Below are positions 24,681 through 31,741 of a stretch of 60,086 bases of DNA, in pieces. Position numbers and translations under genes: made by a program. Below the pieces are notes generated by a model. It was not told the DNA's origin and did not search any database. It worked only from the letters and a program-made list of their open reading frames with translations. The stretch's first letter is position 1. Each line of letters opens with the position of its first letter. Source of the DNA: Nitrospirota bacterium (GTDB taxonomy: Bacteria; Nitrospirota; Nitrospiria; JACQBZ01); the NCBI GenBank assembly GCA_016194285.1, contig JACQBZ010000102.1, forward strand, positions 1 through 60,086. Direction: 5' to 3'.

Positions 24681-25396
24681 TCGCGGCCAGACCGTTTCAT
24701 TGGTCCTTTTACACCTTCGCGCCGTTTACCGTGGCCATGCTCTTTCTGGACTCGAAATGGGTTTTGGCCCACGGGCTGAATGGACAAGTCCTGGACAACA
24801 TCTTCGTGCCCCTTTATGTCTACGCCATGTATCGGACGATGCCGGATGAACGCCTGAAGAAGATCATGTTGATCACGATCCCGGTGTCGGCGGTCGGCGA
24901 AATCTTTTTTAGTATGGGAATCGAGCTCTACACCTACAAGTTCGGCTATGTCCCGATCTATGTCCCGTTCGGCCATGCGCTCGTCATCGGGAGCGGCTTT
25001 CAGCTTCTCTGGTATTCAAAAGTTCACAATCGTTCCGACGGTATCATCAAACTATTTTTGTCGCTCTATGCCGTTCTTTTCCTCGGCGTCTTTCTGGTTT
25101 TCCATGACAGCTTCACGATCCTTCTCGGCCTGCTTTATTTTCTGGGCGTTTTTGCGATGAAGCAAAGGGTGATCTACATGTTCATGCCGCTCTTCGTCCT
25201 GTTCGTCGAGTTCGTCGGAACGGCTTTCGGCTGCTGGTCCTGGTCTCCCAAACCATTCGGTTTCTTATCCACCACCAATCCGCCCATGGGCTCGGTCATG
25301 TTCTATGTCTATCTGGATATCATCGTCATGGTTCTGGGGAGTGCGTGGGCGACTTTTTCAAGTGAACAGCCGTTGACAATCGGCAAAAGGATATGA
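24677..25396 (+). CDS. Integral membrane protein, unknown
   Basis: The 239-residue protein has seven to eight hydrophobic segments (FAPFTVAMLFLDSKWVL, MLITIPVSAVGEIFFSMGIEL, LFLSLYAVLFLGVFLVF, ILLGLLYFLGVFAM, MFMPLFVLFVEFVGTAFGCW, VMFYVYLDIIVMVLGSAWATF). There are conserved-looking polar motifs between them (YKFGYVPIYVPFGHALVIGSG, CWSWSPKPFGFLSTTNPPMG). The family is not recognised with confidence. Translation is coupled to the small CxxC protein. The fluoride riboswitch promoter lies at its 3' end, so it is not part of the downstream fluoride-controlled unit. Confidence 0.72.
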   Translation: MIAARPFHWSFYTFAPFTVAMLFLDSKWVLAHGLNGQVLDNIFVPLYVYAMYRTMPDERLKKIMLITIPVSAVGEIFFSMGIELYTYKFGYVPIYVPFGHALVIGSGFQLLWYSKVHNRSDGIIKLFLSLYAVLFLGVFLVFHDSFTILLGLLYFLGVFAMKQRVIYMFMPLFVLFVEFVGTAFGCWSWSPKPFGFLSTTNPPMGSVMFYVYLDIIVMVLGSAWATFSSEQPLTIGKRI

Positions 25397-25400
25397 TATT
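25373..25400 (+). promoter_or_regulatory. Putative promoter of the fluoride riboswitch transcript
   Basis: TTGACA (25373-25378) is followed at 16 bp by GATATT (25395-25400), inside the richer sequence TATGATATT. The transcript would start about 10 bases before the aptamer. Spacing is acceptable but the -10 box is imperfect. It overlaps the end of the membrane protein gene. Confidence 0.5.
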
Positions 25401-25418
25401 TTGAAAATCGATTTGATA

Positions 25419-25502
25419 GGCGATGGGGTTCGCCGTTAACCGTCCCAATAATTTCCAGGACTGATGACCCCTACTCCGTGAAAAACCGAGTAGGGGTTTT
25501 TT
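25419..25502 (+). ncRNA. Fluoride riboswitch (crcB motif) with expression platform
   Basis: The leader matches the fluoride aptamer: GGCGATGGGGTTCGCC (25419-25434), a linker GTTAACCGTCCC and a middle loop. It closes with GGACTGATGACCCCTAC (25458-25474), where the ATGGGGTTCG and TGATGACCCCTAC parts form the conserved stem and pseudoknot. The last aptamer strand CCCCTAC is reused as the left arm of a terminator, so ligand-bound aptamer should prevent termination. The RNA lies 57 bases upstream of a cation/proton antiporter gene. Antiporters and universal stress proteins are known members of fluoride-riboswitch regulons. Confidence 0.9.
25468..25502 (+). terminator. Intrinsic terminator of the fluoride riboswitch
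   Basis: CCCCTACTC (25468-25476), an 11-base loop, GAGTAGGGG (25488-25496) and six T residues. The left arm overlaps the 3' strand of the aptamer, giving the mutually exclusive folds of an OFF-by-default switch. Confidence 0.9.
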
Positions 25503-25558
25503 GTTGTCTGAAGAAAGCCCGGCGACGTTTCTTTTTTTTGGTAAAGGGGAAGTTCAAC

Positions 25559-26764
25559 GTGGAAAACAATCTCCTAATCGCCATGACCTGGTTGATCCTG
25601 GCCCTCGCGGCCTCTCTGATCTCGATACGGATCGGCGTCTCGGTGGCCCTGGTCGAGATCCTGGTGGGCACTCTGGGGGGAAATTTCATTGGATTGCACC
25701 CCAACGACTGGATCAATGTGCTGGCCGGTTTTGGAAGCGTCGTCCTCACCTTCTTGGCCGGGGCCGAGTTGGACCCAAAAGTGCTCCGGAGAAAATGGAA
25801 GGAGAGTCTCGGCATCGGATTCGCCTCGTTCTTCGCGCCGTTTCTCGGTGCGATGGCCTATGCCTACTGGGTGGCGGGCTGGTCGCCGGAATCGTCCCAG
25901 ATCGCGGGCATTGCGCTGTCGACCACTTCGGTGGCGGTGGTGTATGCCGTCATGGTCGAACGAGGGTACAACCAGACCGAACTGGGCCAGGTGATCCTGG
26001 CCGCCTGCTTCATTACGGACCTGGGAACCGTGCTGGCGCTGGGATTGCTGTTTGCGAGTTATGATTTATGGCTTGTGGTTTTTGTGGCCGTGTTGGCCTT
26101 GTCCCTCTGGCTCCTGCCGCGGACGACCCCTTGGGTCTTCTCACGCATGGGCAGCCACATCAGCGAGCCGGAAACAAAATATATCTTGATCGTGCTGTTC
26201 GGCCTCGGCGCCCTTTCGATGGCCGCCAAGAGCGAGGCGGTGCTTCCCGCTTACCTCATCGGGATGGTGTTGGCGCCGGTCTTTCTGGCGAATCGGACAC
26301 TGGCACAGCGACTGCGCGTCATGACCTTCACACTGCTGACCCCGTTTTACTTTCTGAAAGCCGGAGCCCTGGTGAATCTATCCGCTATGACGACCAGCGT
26401 GGTCTTGATCGGCATCTTTCTGGCGGTCAAGATCGCGGCCAAGTTTATCGGCGTCTGGCCATTGACCCATTTCTTCCGGTTCGGAAAACGGGAGGGTATG
26501 TACACCACGCTGCTCATGTCTACGGGGCTGACGTTCGGGACGATCTCGTCGCTATACGGACTGAGCCATAAACTGATCAATCAAACTCAGTACACTATCC
26601 TTGTGACGGTCGTCATTTTGAGCGCCGTCGTGCCGACCGTCTTCGCCGAGCGCTGGTTTGATCCCAACGGAAAGGCCGAGAAGGACGAGGAGGGATTGAC
26701 GGATTCGCGCAAAGAGATTAAAACGGTATCACCCGCAGCGGTCTTTAAAAAAGGAGAAAACTGA
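25559..26764 (+). CDS. CPA2-family cation/proton antiporter under fluoride control
   Basis: The 401-residue protein is a Kef/NapA-like monovalent cation:proton antiporter with about 12-13 membrane segments and no C-terminal RCK domain. Visible motifs are GVSVALVEILVGTLGGNFIGL, VVLTFLAGAELDPKVLRRKW, STTSVAVVYAVMVERG, ACFITDLGTVLALGLLF and STGLTFGTISSLYGL. The acidic FITDLGT site is the expected ion/proton centre. The start is GTG at 25559, six bases after AGGGGAAG; the terminator of the riboswitch lies upstream, so earlier codons are not translated. With the fluoride riboswitch in front and UspA overlapping behind, a role in fluoride tolerance is likely. Whether fluoride itself is transported is unknown. 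Confidence 0.88.
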   Translation: MENNLLIAMTWLILALAASLISIRIGVSVALVEILVGTLGGNFIGLHPNDWINVLAGFGSVVLTFLAGAELDPKVLRRKWKESLGIGFASFFAPFLGAMAYAYWVAGWSPESSQIAGIALSTTSVAVVYAVMVERGYNQTELGQVILAACFITDLGTVLALGLLFASYDLWLVVFVAVLALSLWLLPRTTPWVFSRMGSHISEPETKYILIVLFGLGALSMAAKSEAVLPAYLIGMVLAPVFLANRTLAQRLRVMTFTLLTPFYFLKAGALVNLSAMTTSVVLIGIFLAVKIAAKFIGVWPLTHFFRFGKREGMYTTLLMSTGLTFGTISSLYGLSHKLINQTQYTILVTVVILSAVVPTVFAERWFDPNGKAEKDEEGLTDSRKEIKTVSPAAVFKKGEN

Positions 26765-27186
26765 TGTTCTCAAAAATCCTCATCGCACATGACGGCTCGG
26801 AAGGGGCGAAGAAGGCGCTGAGCCTGGCGATTGATCTGGCCAAACGTTATCAAGCCGAGCTGCATTCCATCTCGGTCGAGGAACATCTGCCGCATTATGC
26901 CGCCACGGTCGGCGAGGTGTTAGAGGCGCGCTCCGAGGCGGACGACTATTTCAAAAAGATCACGAAGGACGCCGAGGTTCTCGCAACCCAACAAGGCGTC
27001 ATGCTTCATTCGCATGTCGTGCCCGGTCACGAAGTCGAGACGGTCGTCACTTTCGCTAAGGAGAAGGGTTTCGATCTCCTTGTGATCGGCTTCATGGGCC
27101 ACTCGAAAATCTTCGGCCGGATCTGGGGCAGCACTTCACAAAATCTGACCCGCCTTTCACCTTGCACGGTTTTGGTGGTTAAGTAA
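26764..27186 (+). CDS. Universal stress protein UspA family
   Basis: The 140-residue cytoplasmic protein has the UspA fold: KILIAHDGSEGAKKALSLAIDLA at the N-terminus and GFDLLVIGFMGHSKIFGRIWGSTSQNLTRLSPCTVLVV at the C-terminus. The latter includes the ATP-binding type pattern G-x2-G-x9-G(S/T). Its ATG overlaps the antiporter stop (TGATG), so it is co-translated and shares the fluoride riboswitch. This pairing suggests a regulatory or stress partner for the antiporter. Confidence 0.93.
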   Translation: MFSKILIAHDGSEGAKKALSLAIDLAKRYQAELHSISVEEHLPHYAATVGEVLEARSEADDYFKKITKDAEVLATQQGVMLHSHVVPGHEVETVVTFAKEKGFDLLVIGFMGHSKIFGRIWGSTSQNLTRLSPCTVLVVK

Positions 27187-27256
27187 TAAGCATCCCGTCA
27201 AAACCACAATATCTCGTTAGCTCCATATTTTGTTCCCCCATATCTTGAATTTCTTC

Positions 27257-27309
27257 TTGACAACGAAATCGATTCTGCTATAGTAGCATCCAAACAAACG
27301 GCTACTATA
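27257..27309 (+). promoter_or_regulatory. Promoter with overlapping inverted repeat
   Basis: TTGACA (27257-27262) and TATAGT (27279-27284) with a 16-bp spacer form a good sigma-70 promoter. The -10 box is also the first half of a perfect 9-bp inverted repeat, TATAGTAGC (27279-27287) and GCTACTATA (27301-27309), straddling the expected transcript start. This looks like an operator or a 5'-end RNA hairpin. It would control the small gene at 27332 and perhaps scpAB. Confidence 0.6.
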
Positions 27310-27331
27310 TCTTGTAGGTGGGGAAGGGTGA

Positions 27332-27622
27332 ATGGAGCAGAACGTTCACGAGGCCCATACAGCACTGACCAAAGAACAGATCCAAGCCGTCATCAATCAA
27401 AAGTTGGATAATACGATTTACTGGTTGAACAAAGCCTATGATGCAAGACCCCAGGACCCGGCGGCCGAGAAAACGCTTTTGGAGTTGATGGCCGAGCTGC
27501 AGAAAATGAAACGGGAAGCCAACGAGAACCTCGGGGTCAAAACCCGTCGCGAGCCGAAAGAGCGTCAACGTCATACCCACGGCGGTTTTAACGCGCATAG
27601 CGAGCGCACGCCGCGCCCGTGA
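27332..27622 (+). CDS. Hypothetical small soluble protein
   Basis: The 96-residue protein is unfamiliar. The first 65 residues look helical (HTALTKEQIQAVINQKLDNTIYWLNKAYDARPQ and EKTLLELMAELQKMKREANENL), and the C-terminal 30 residues are basic and disordered-looking (KTRREPKERQRHTHGGFNAH). GGAAGGG precedes the ATG by three bases. It has its own promoter with an inverted repeat, and it lies 67 bp upstream of scpA. It may be a nucleic-acid binding protein, but nothing specific supports this. Confidence 0.65.
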   Translation: MEQNVHEAHTALTKEQIQAVINQKLDNTIYWLNKAYDARPQDPAAEKTLLELMAELQKMKREANENLGVKTRREPKERQRHTHGGFNAHSERTPRP

Positions 27623-27689
27623 AGATGGAGTTTGCAACAGAGACCGGATCCCTTGACATTCATTCGGGGGTGGGACTACCATTGGGCCT

Positions 27690-28436
27690 GTGAGCATGGA
27701 TGATCTCCAAACATCGTACGCCGTCAAACTGCCCGCCTTTGAAGGTCCGCTGGATCTTCTGCTTCACCTGATTAAAAAGAACGAGGTTCATATCTACGAT
27801 ATCCCGATTGCGCTGATCACCCGCCAGTACCTGGAATACCTGGACCTGATCAAGTCATTGAATCTGGCGGTCGCCGGAGATTTTTTGGTGATGGCCGCAA
27901 CGCTGATCCATATCAAGTCCAAGATGCTTCTTCCTCCATCCGAGACGGATGAAGAGGAAGAAGACGAGGACCCGCGCACCGAGCTGGTGATGCGGTTGTT
28001 GGAGTACCAGCGTTTTAAGGATGCCGCGCAGGGTCTGGAGGCGCGCGAACAGGAATGGCGCGAGGTATTCCACCGCCCGGTCTCGCTCGGAAGCGGGGAG
28101 CCGACGGATGAAATCAACCTCGTGGATCTGAGCTTATTTGATCTCCTGGAAGCCCTCCGAGGTGTGATGCAGCGTGCGCCGGAGAAAAAGGACCTGGAGA
28201 TTGTGGTGGATGCGCTGTCGGTTCAGGAACGGATGGGCCTGATCCTGGACCGGCTGGATGCGCAGGAAAGCATCACCTTTGCGTCATTGTTTGATGACGA
28301 CACCACGCGTCTTGCGATGGTCGTGACCTTTCTGGCGTTGTTGGAGTTGATCCGACTGAAACGGTTGCGCATTCTTCAAACCGAACTTTTTGGCGCGATA
28401 CGCATATGGAAGAGCACGAGCTTACAGCCGTTCTAG
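27690..28436 (+). CDS. scpA: Segregation and condensation protein A
   Basis: ScpA is the kleisin subunit of the SMC-ScpAB condensin. The 248-residue product has the N-terminal kleisin motif KLPAFEGPLDLLLHLIKKNEVHIYDIPIALITRQYLEYL, an acidic linker (SETDEEEEDEDP) and the C-terminal winged helix (ITFASLFDDDTTRLAMVVTFLALLELIRLKRL). The start is GTG 27690 or ATG 27696. The 3' end overlaps scpB by 31 bp, as is common. No smc gene is in the window. Confidence 0.95.
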   Translation: MSMDDLQTSYAVKLPAFEGPLDLLLHLIKKNEVHIYDIPIALITRQYLEYLDLIKSLNLAVAGDFLVMAATLIHIKSKMLLPPSETDEEEEDEDPRTELVMRLLEYQRFKDAAQGLEAREQEWREVFHRPVSLGSGEPTDEINLVDLSLFDLLEALRGVMQRAPEKKDLEIVVDALSVQERMGLILDRLDAQESITFASLFDDDTTRLAMVVTFLALLELIRLKRLRILQTELFGAIRIWKSTSLQPF

Positions 28437-28987
28437 AGGCGGTTCTTTTTGTTTCGGGTGAGCCGATGTCGTTGGAGGACCTGGCCGAGGTCCTCGAAGG
28501 GACCGATTCGGAACGAATCCGACAGGCCTTGGAGCATTTGCGCCAAAACTACGAATCCGCCGGTCGGGGCCTTCAGATGGTGGAGGTGGCCGGAGGATAC
28601 CAGATCGCCACCCGCCCCGAGTGTTCCCCCTGGATCCGCTCCCTCGAGAAGATAAAGACCGCGACCCGATTATCCCGTTCCGGCTTGGAGACCCTGGCGA
28701 TCGTGGCCTACAAACAGCCGGTGACGCGCGGAGAGATCGAAGCGATTCGCGGCGTGGATTCGGCGTATGTCCTCAAGACGCTTCTGGAACGCCGCATCGT
28801 GAAGATCGTCGGCCGACGAGAAGGGCTGGGCCGGCCCATGATTTATGGCACCACGCGCGAATTCCTCCAGTATTTTGGCTTGAAGGATCTATCCGAGCTG
28901 CCTGCGCTGAAGGAATTTAAAGAGGTGGCCGAAACCCTGCCGGAACATGAACCGATCCATGAACCGGCGGGCGACATGACGCATTAA
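28406..28987 (+). CDS. scpB: Segregation and condensation protein B
   Basis: ScpB binds the kleisin ScpA as a dimer in the bacterial condensin. The 193-residue protein has two winged-helix domains: LTAVLEAVLFVSGEPMSLEDLAEVL at the N-terminus and LSRSGLETLAIVAYKQPVTRGEIEAIRGVDS with RRIVKIVGRREGLGRPMIYGTTREFLQYFGL at the C-terminus. Both are characteristic. The overlap with scpA implies coupled translation. A partial dispersed repeat begins 14 bp after its stop. Confidence 0.96.
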   Translation: MEEHELTAVLEAVLFVSGEPMSLEDLAEVLEGTDSERIRQALEHLRQNYESAGRGLQMVEVAGGYQIATRPECSPWIRSLEKIKTATRLSRSGLETLAIVAYKQPVTRGEIEAIRGVDSAYVLKTLLERRIVKIVGRREGLGRPMIYGTTREFLQYFGLKDLSELPALKEFKEVAETLPEHEPIHEPAGDMTH

Positions 28988-29000
28988 TTTGTTTATCATA

Positions 29001-29027
29001 GGGGCTTGCGTCTCCCCCTCCGCTCCG
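29001..29027 (+). repeat. Partial TAGGGGCT repeat
   Basis: ATAGGGGCTTGCGTCTCCCC followed by CTCCGC matches the left third of the dispersed element (compare the reverse-strand reading at 56266), after which similarity ends. It lies between scpB and the MtnB-like gene. Confidence 0.55.
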
Positions 29028-29056
29028 TACCGAGGATTTCCAACCGACCTGAAATC

Positions 29057-29839
29057 ATGGCCGCCATGGCAAAACGCTCCGCATCCAGAAAAGGTCAGGC
29101 CCAACTGCTCTGCCGGATGCTTCGCTTGTTCTACGACAAGGGATGGGTGGCCGGGACCGGCGGGGGAATCTGCGCCGTCAACGGGCCGAAATCGGTTCTC
29201 ATGGCGCCGACCGGCGTTCACAAAGAAGCGGTCAAACCTTCCGACCTGTTCGTCGTGGATCGCCGCAGCGGTGCGGTCATCCGGCCGCCCAAGAGTCGAT
29301 CCTTGACCGTTTCCGAATGCGCTCCCATCTTCTGCGCGATCATGAACCGGCGAAGCGAGGATCAGGACTTCGGCGAGCTCAGTCGAGCCGCTTTGCCTGT
29401 CCGAGCGCGGGGAGCGGGGGCATCGGAGGACAAAGGTCGCATTATCCGCACGGGCCCCCGATATAAACAGATCGGTTCGGTCATGCACAGCCATGCGCTC
29501 TCGTCCGTCCTCGCGGCCGATCTGGCCGGGGATCGTGATCATATTGTGATGGAAGGTCTGGAGATGTTAAAGGGCATCCGCGGGGTTTCGAACCAATCAA
29601 AGCACGCCGTCCCCGTGATCCACAATACGTCTCGAGAGCGGGATCTGCTGGACGAGATCCGTCGGGTGCTTGAGAACCCCCTTTTCGAAGAGACCTTCTG
29701 CATCCTTGTCCGAGATCATGGGGCTTATATTTGGGGAGAGGATATTTGGGAGACCAAACGGCATGCCGAAGTCTATCATTTCCTCTTTGAGGCCGTTGTG
29801 GCGCGGTCGGAGCGAAACCAAAGCAGTCTGCCAAGATAA
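29057..29839 (+). CDS. MtnB-like methylthioribulose-1-phosphate dehydratase (class II aldolase family) with in-frame insertion
   Basis: The ~260-residue protein resembles MtnB of the methionine salvage pathway, especially the APIP-like branch: LFYDKGWVAGTGGGICAV, LMAPTGVHKEAVKPSDLFVVD, LTVSECAPIFCAIM, VMHSHALSSVLAADLAG (zinc His pair), MEGLEMLKGIRG, HAVPVIHNTSRERDLLDEI, CILVRDHGAYIWGEDIWETKRHAEVYHFLFEAVV. Between IFCAIMNRRS and QIGSVMHSH the family normally has only a few residues; here about 35-40 extra Arg/Gly/Ala-rich residues are encoded by repeat-like DNA (29357-29455). The frame stays open, so a functional protein with a surface loop is possible. ATG 29057 or 29066 is the likely start; no strong ribosome site is visible. 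Confidence 0.78.
   Translation: MAAMAKRSASRKGQAQLLCRMLRLFYDKGWVAGTGGGICAVNGPKSVLMAPTGVHKEAVKPSDLFVVDRRSGAVIRPPKSRSLTVSECAPIFCAIMNRRSEDQDFGELSRAALPVRARGAGASEDKGRIIRTGPRYKQIGSVMHSHALSSVLAADLAGDRDHIVMEGLEMLKGIRGVSNQSKHAVPVIHNTSRERDLLDEIRRVLENPLFEETFCILVRDHGAYIWGEDIWETKRHAEVYHFLFEAVVARSERNQSSLPR
29368..29390. repeat. Repeat-like insertion within the MtnB-like gene
   Basis: CTTCGGCGAGCTCAGTCGAG followed by CCG resembles the widespread intergenic palindromic sequence family of the form CTTCGRCRAGCTCAG...GAGC. It lies at the start of the extra in-frame segment that interrupts the conserved protein. Only one copy occurs here, so its repeat nature is inferred from memory of other genomes. Confidence 0.4.
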
Positions 29840-29955
29840 TAAGAAAGCCGGTTCGCGGCTGTGCCGCGAGAGGCGAGGGGCTTGGGGGTATCTGAGATTT
29901 CAAATTTGAAATTTGAAAACCGCACGAGCCCCCAAATAAAAATAGGAGGGTCACG

Positions 29956-30357
29956 ATGTATACCTGTTCATGCTGTCAGCAATCGTTAGACCGGACCAAG
30001 ATCGACGTACAAAGCGTCGCCGACGCGGTGGAGAAAGACAAGCTCACCGCGAAGGACGTGTTCAAGCGGACCTACATCGGCCACGGCAAGCAATCCAGCG
30101 TCTTTGTCTTCCAAGGGCACAAAGGCCCGTTCAAAAAACATGTCCATGTGACGCATGACGAGATCGGTTATGTCTTGAAAGGATCGGGAAAAGTCATGGT
30201 GGGGGATCGGGTGCAAGAGGTCCGGGAGGGAGATATCTGGGTGATCCCGGCCAACACCCCCCACGGCGGAGAATTTCAGACCGAGCCGACCCAGGTTCTC
30301 TTCGTTTCTTCGCCCATTGATAATCCGGAGAATCCGGACCGGGTCTGGCTGGATTAA
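29956..30357 (+). CDS. Cupin-domain protein
   Basis: The 133-residue protein has a short Cys-rich start (YTCSCCQQS) and a single cupin barrel: motif 1 KKHVHVTHDEIGYVLKGSGKVMVGD (His, His, Glu ligands), then GDIWVIPANTPHGGEF as motif 2 (His ligand). It should bind a divalent metal; the substrate is unknown. The start is preceded by AGGAGG. An AT-rich inverted repeat, ATTTCAAATTTGAAAT, lies about 60 bp upstream and could be an operator or terminator. It ends 23 bp before gdhA, so they may be one operon. Confidence 0.85.
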   Translation: MYTCSCCQQSLDRTKIDVQSVADAVEKDKLTAKDVFKRTYIGHGKQSSVFVFQGHKGPFKKHVHVTHDEIGYVLKGSGKVMVGDRVQEVREGDIWVIPANTPHGGEFQTEPTQVLFVSSPIDNPENPDRVWLD

Positions 30358-30380
30358 AAGTCGGGTGGAAGGAGGTGGGC

Positions 30381-31628
30381 GTGTCGGAGACCGAGCGGAT
30401 CAATTTCGAGAAAATGAGCCGGTTTCAGTTCGACCGGGCCGCAGAGGCGATGGCGCTGGACCCGGAAACCCGGGGACTGCTCAAAATGCCGTTCCGGGAG
30501 ATCCAGGTCAAGATACCGGTCCGGATGGACGACGGCCATCTGGAGGTTTTTATCGGCTATCGGGTCCAACACAACAACGCCCGAGGGCCGATGAAGGGCG
30601 GGATCCGGTATCATCCCGAAGTCGATCTGGGTGAAATCCGCTCGCTCGCGGCCCTGATGACCTGGAAAACGGCCGTGGTTAATATCCCGTTCGGGGGCGC
30701 CAAGGGGGGAATCGTTTGCGATTCGAAGCGTCTGTCACCCGCCGAAACGGAACGGATGACCCGAACCTTCATCTCCATGCTCGATACGGTGATCGGACCG
30801 TATCAGGATATCCCGGCACCGGATGTCAACACCAATCCCCAGGTGATGGCCTGGATCATGGACGAGTACAGTCGGCGGCATGGCTACACCCCCGGCATCG
30901 TCACCGGCAAACCGGTCGACGTGGGCGGTTCGAAGGGACGGGAAGAGGCGACCGGCCGCGGATGCGTCTTCGTTCTTCAGGAAGCCGCCCGGGATTATAA
31001 CCTGGATCTCGGGAAGGCCCGTATCGTGATTCAGGGAATCGGCAACGTGGGAAGCCATGTCGCCCGGTTCATGACCGAGTTGGGCGGCCGGGTCGTCGCC
31101 ATCAGCGACAGCGGGGGCGGAATCTACAATCCCGACGGCCTGCCGATGGACCGCGTGCTGGCCTACAAATCGGAGAAACGGAATCTGTCCGGATTTCCCG
31201 GGTCACGGTCCGTTACGAACGAGGCGCTGCTGGAACTGGACTGCGACATCCTGATTCCCTCCGCCCTCGGGGGCGTCATCCACAAGTTCAACGCCGATCG
31301 GATCAAGGCCAAGATGATCGCCGAAGCGGCCAACAACCCGACGACCACGACGGCGGATGAGATCCTTGAAAAAAACGGAGTGGTCGTCATCCCGGACATC
31401 TTGGCCAATGCCGGAGGCGTGACCGTTTCCTATTTCGAGTGGACGCAAAACCTGCAGCAGCTTTCTTGGGAAGAAGAGCAGGTGAATCGCGAGCTCCGCA
31501 AGATCATGACCCGGAGCTATCAACACGTGGCTTCGGTCGCTCGAGAAAAAAGGGTTTCGCTTCGCGTGGCCGCCTATATCGTGGCGCTTGAAAAAGTGGC
31601 TCGGGCCACCCGCTTGCGCGGAATTTGA
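30381..31628 (+). CDS. gdhA: Glu/Leu/Phe/Val dehydrogenase (glutamate dehydrogenase)
   Basis: The 415-residue protein is a hexameric-type amino-acid dehydrogenase interconverting glutamate and 2-oxoglutarate with NAD(P). It shows the catalytic region NNARGPMKGGIRYHPEVD and PFGGAKGGI (Lys), DIPAPDVNTNPQVMAWIMDEYS, the Rossmann motif VIQGIGNVGSHVARFM, and AEAANNPTTTTADEIL with IPDILANAGGVTVSYFEW. The last two are typical of the GdhA/RocG group of ~420 residues. Start GTG 30381 was chosen because AAGGAGG lies five bases upstream; the GTG at 30375 overlaps that site. It links nitrogen assimilation to the carbon genes elsewhere in the window. Confidence 0.95.
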   Translation: MSETERINFEKMSRFQFDRAAEAMALDPETRGLLKMPFREIQVKIPVRMDDGHLEVFIGYRVQHNNARGPMKGGIRYHPEVDLGEIRSLAALMTWKTAVVNIPFGGAKGGIVCDSKRLSPAETERMTRTFISMLDTVIGPYQDIPAPDVNTNPQVMAWIMDEYSRRHGYTPGIVTGKPVDVGGSKGREEATGRGCVFVLQEAARDYNLDLGKARIVIQGIGNVGSHVARFMTELGGRVVAISDSGGGIYNPDGLPMDRVLAYKSEKRNLSGFPGSRSVTNEALLELDCDILIPSALGGVIHKFNADRIKAKMIAEAANNPTTTTADEILEKNGVVVIPDILANAGGVTVSYFEWTQNLQQLSWEEEQVNRELRKIMTRSYQHVASVAREKRVSLRVAAYIVALEKVARATRLRGI

Positions 31629-31638
31629 AGGCTTATTA

Positions 31639-31740
31639 TAGGGGCTCGCGTCGCCCCCTCCACACATCGGCTGCAAACCGCCGAGTGCAGGCCGGCAAAG
31701 CCGGATGGAGCCTCCCCCTCTCGCTCGTCTTGCTCGCTGG
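31639..31740 (+). repeat. Dispersed TAGGGGCT repeat, copy 3 with internal insertion
   Basis: TAGGGGCTCGCGTCGCCCCC is followed by about 29 extra bases (containing CGGCTGCAAACCGCCGAGTG), after which the element resumes with CCGGCAAAGCCGG, GGAGCCTCCCCCTCTCGC and CTTGCTCGCTGG. It occupies the convergent gap between gdhA and accA and may serve as a two-way transcription end. Confidence 0.8.
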
Positions 31741-31741
31741 C

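Noticed and set aside
29880..29920. AT-rich palindrome ATTTCAAATTTGAAAT as a terminator
   Set aside because: It is a good inverted repeat but weak in GC and without a T-run; it is mentioned only as a possible operator upstream of the cupin gene.
31203..31676. 157-codon minus-strand frame opposite gdhA
   Set aside because: It overlaps the well-supported glutamate dehydrogenase and runs into the dispersed repeat.
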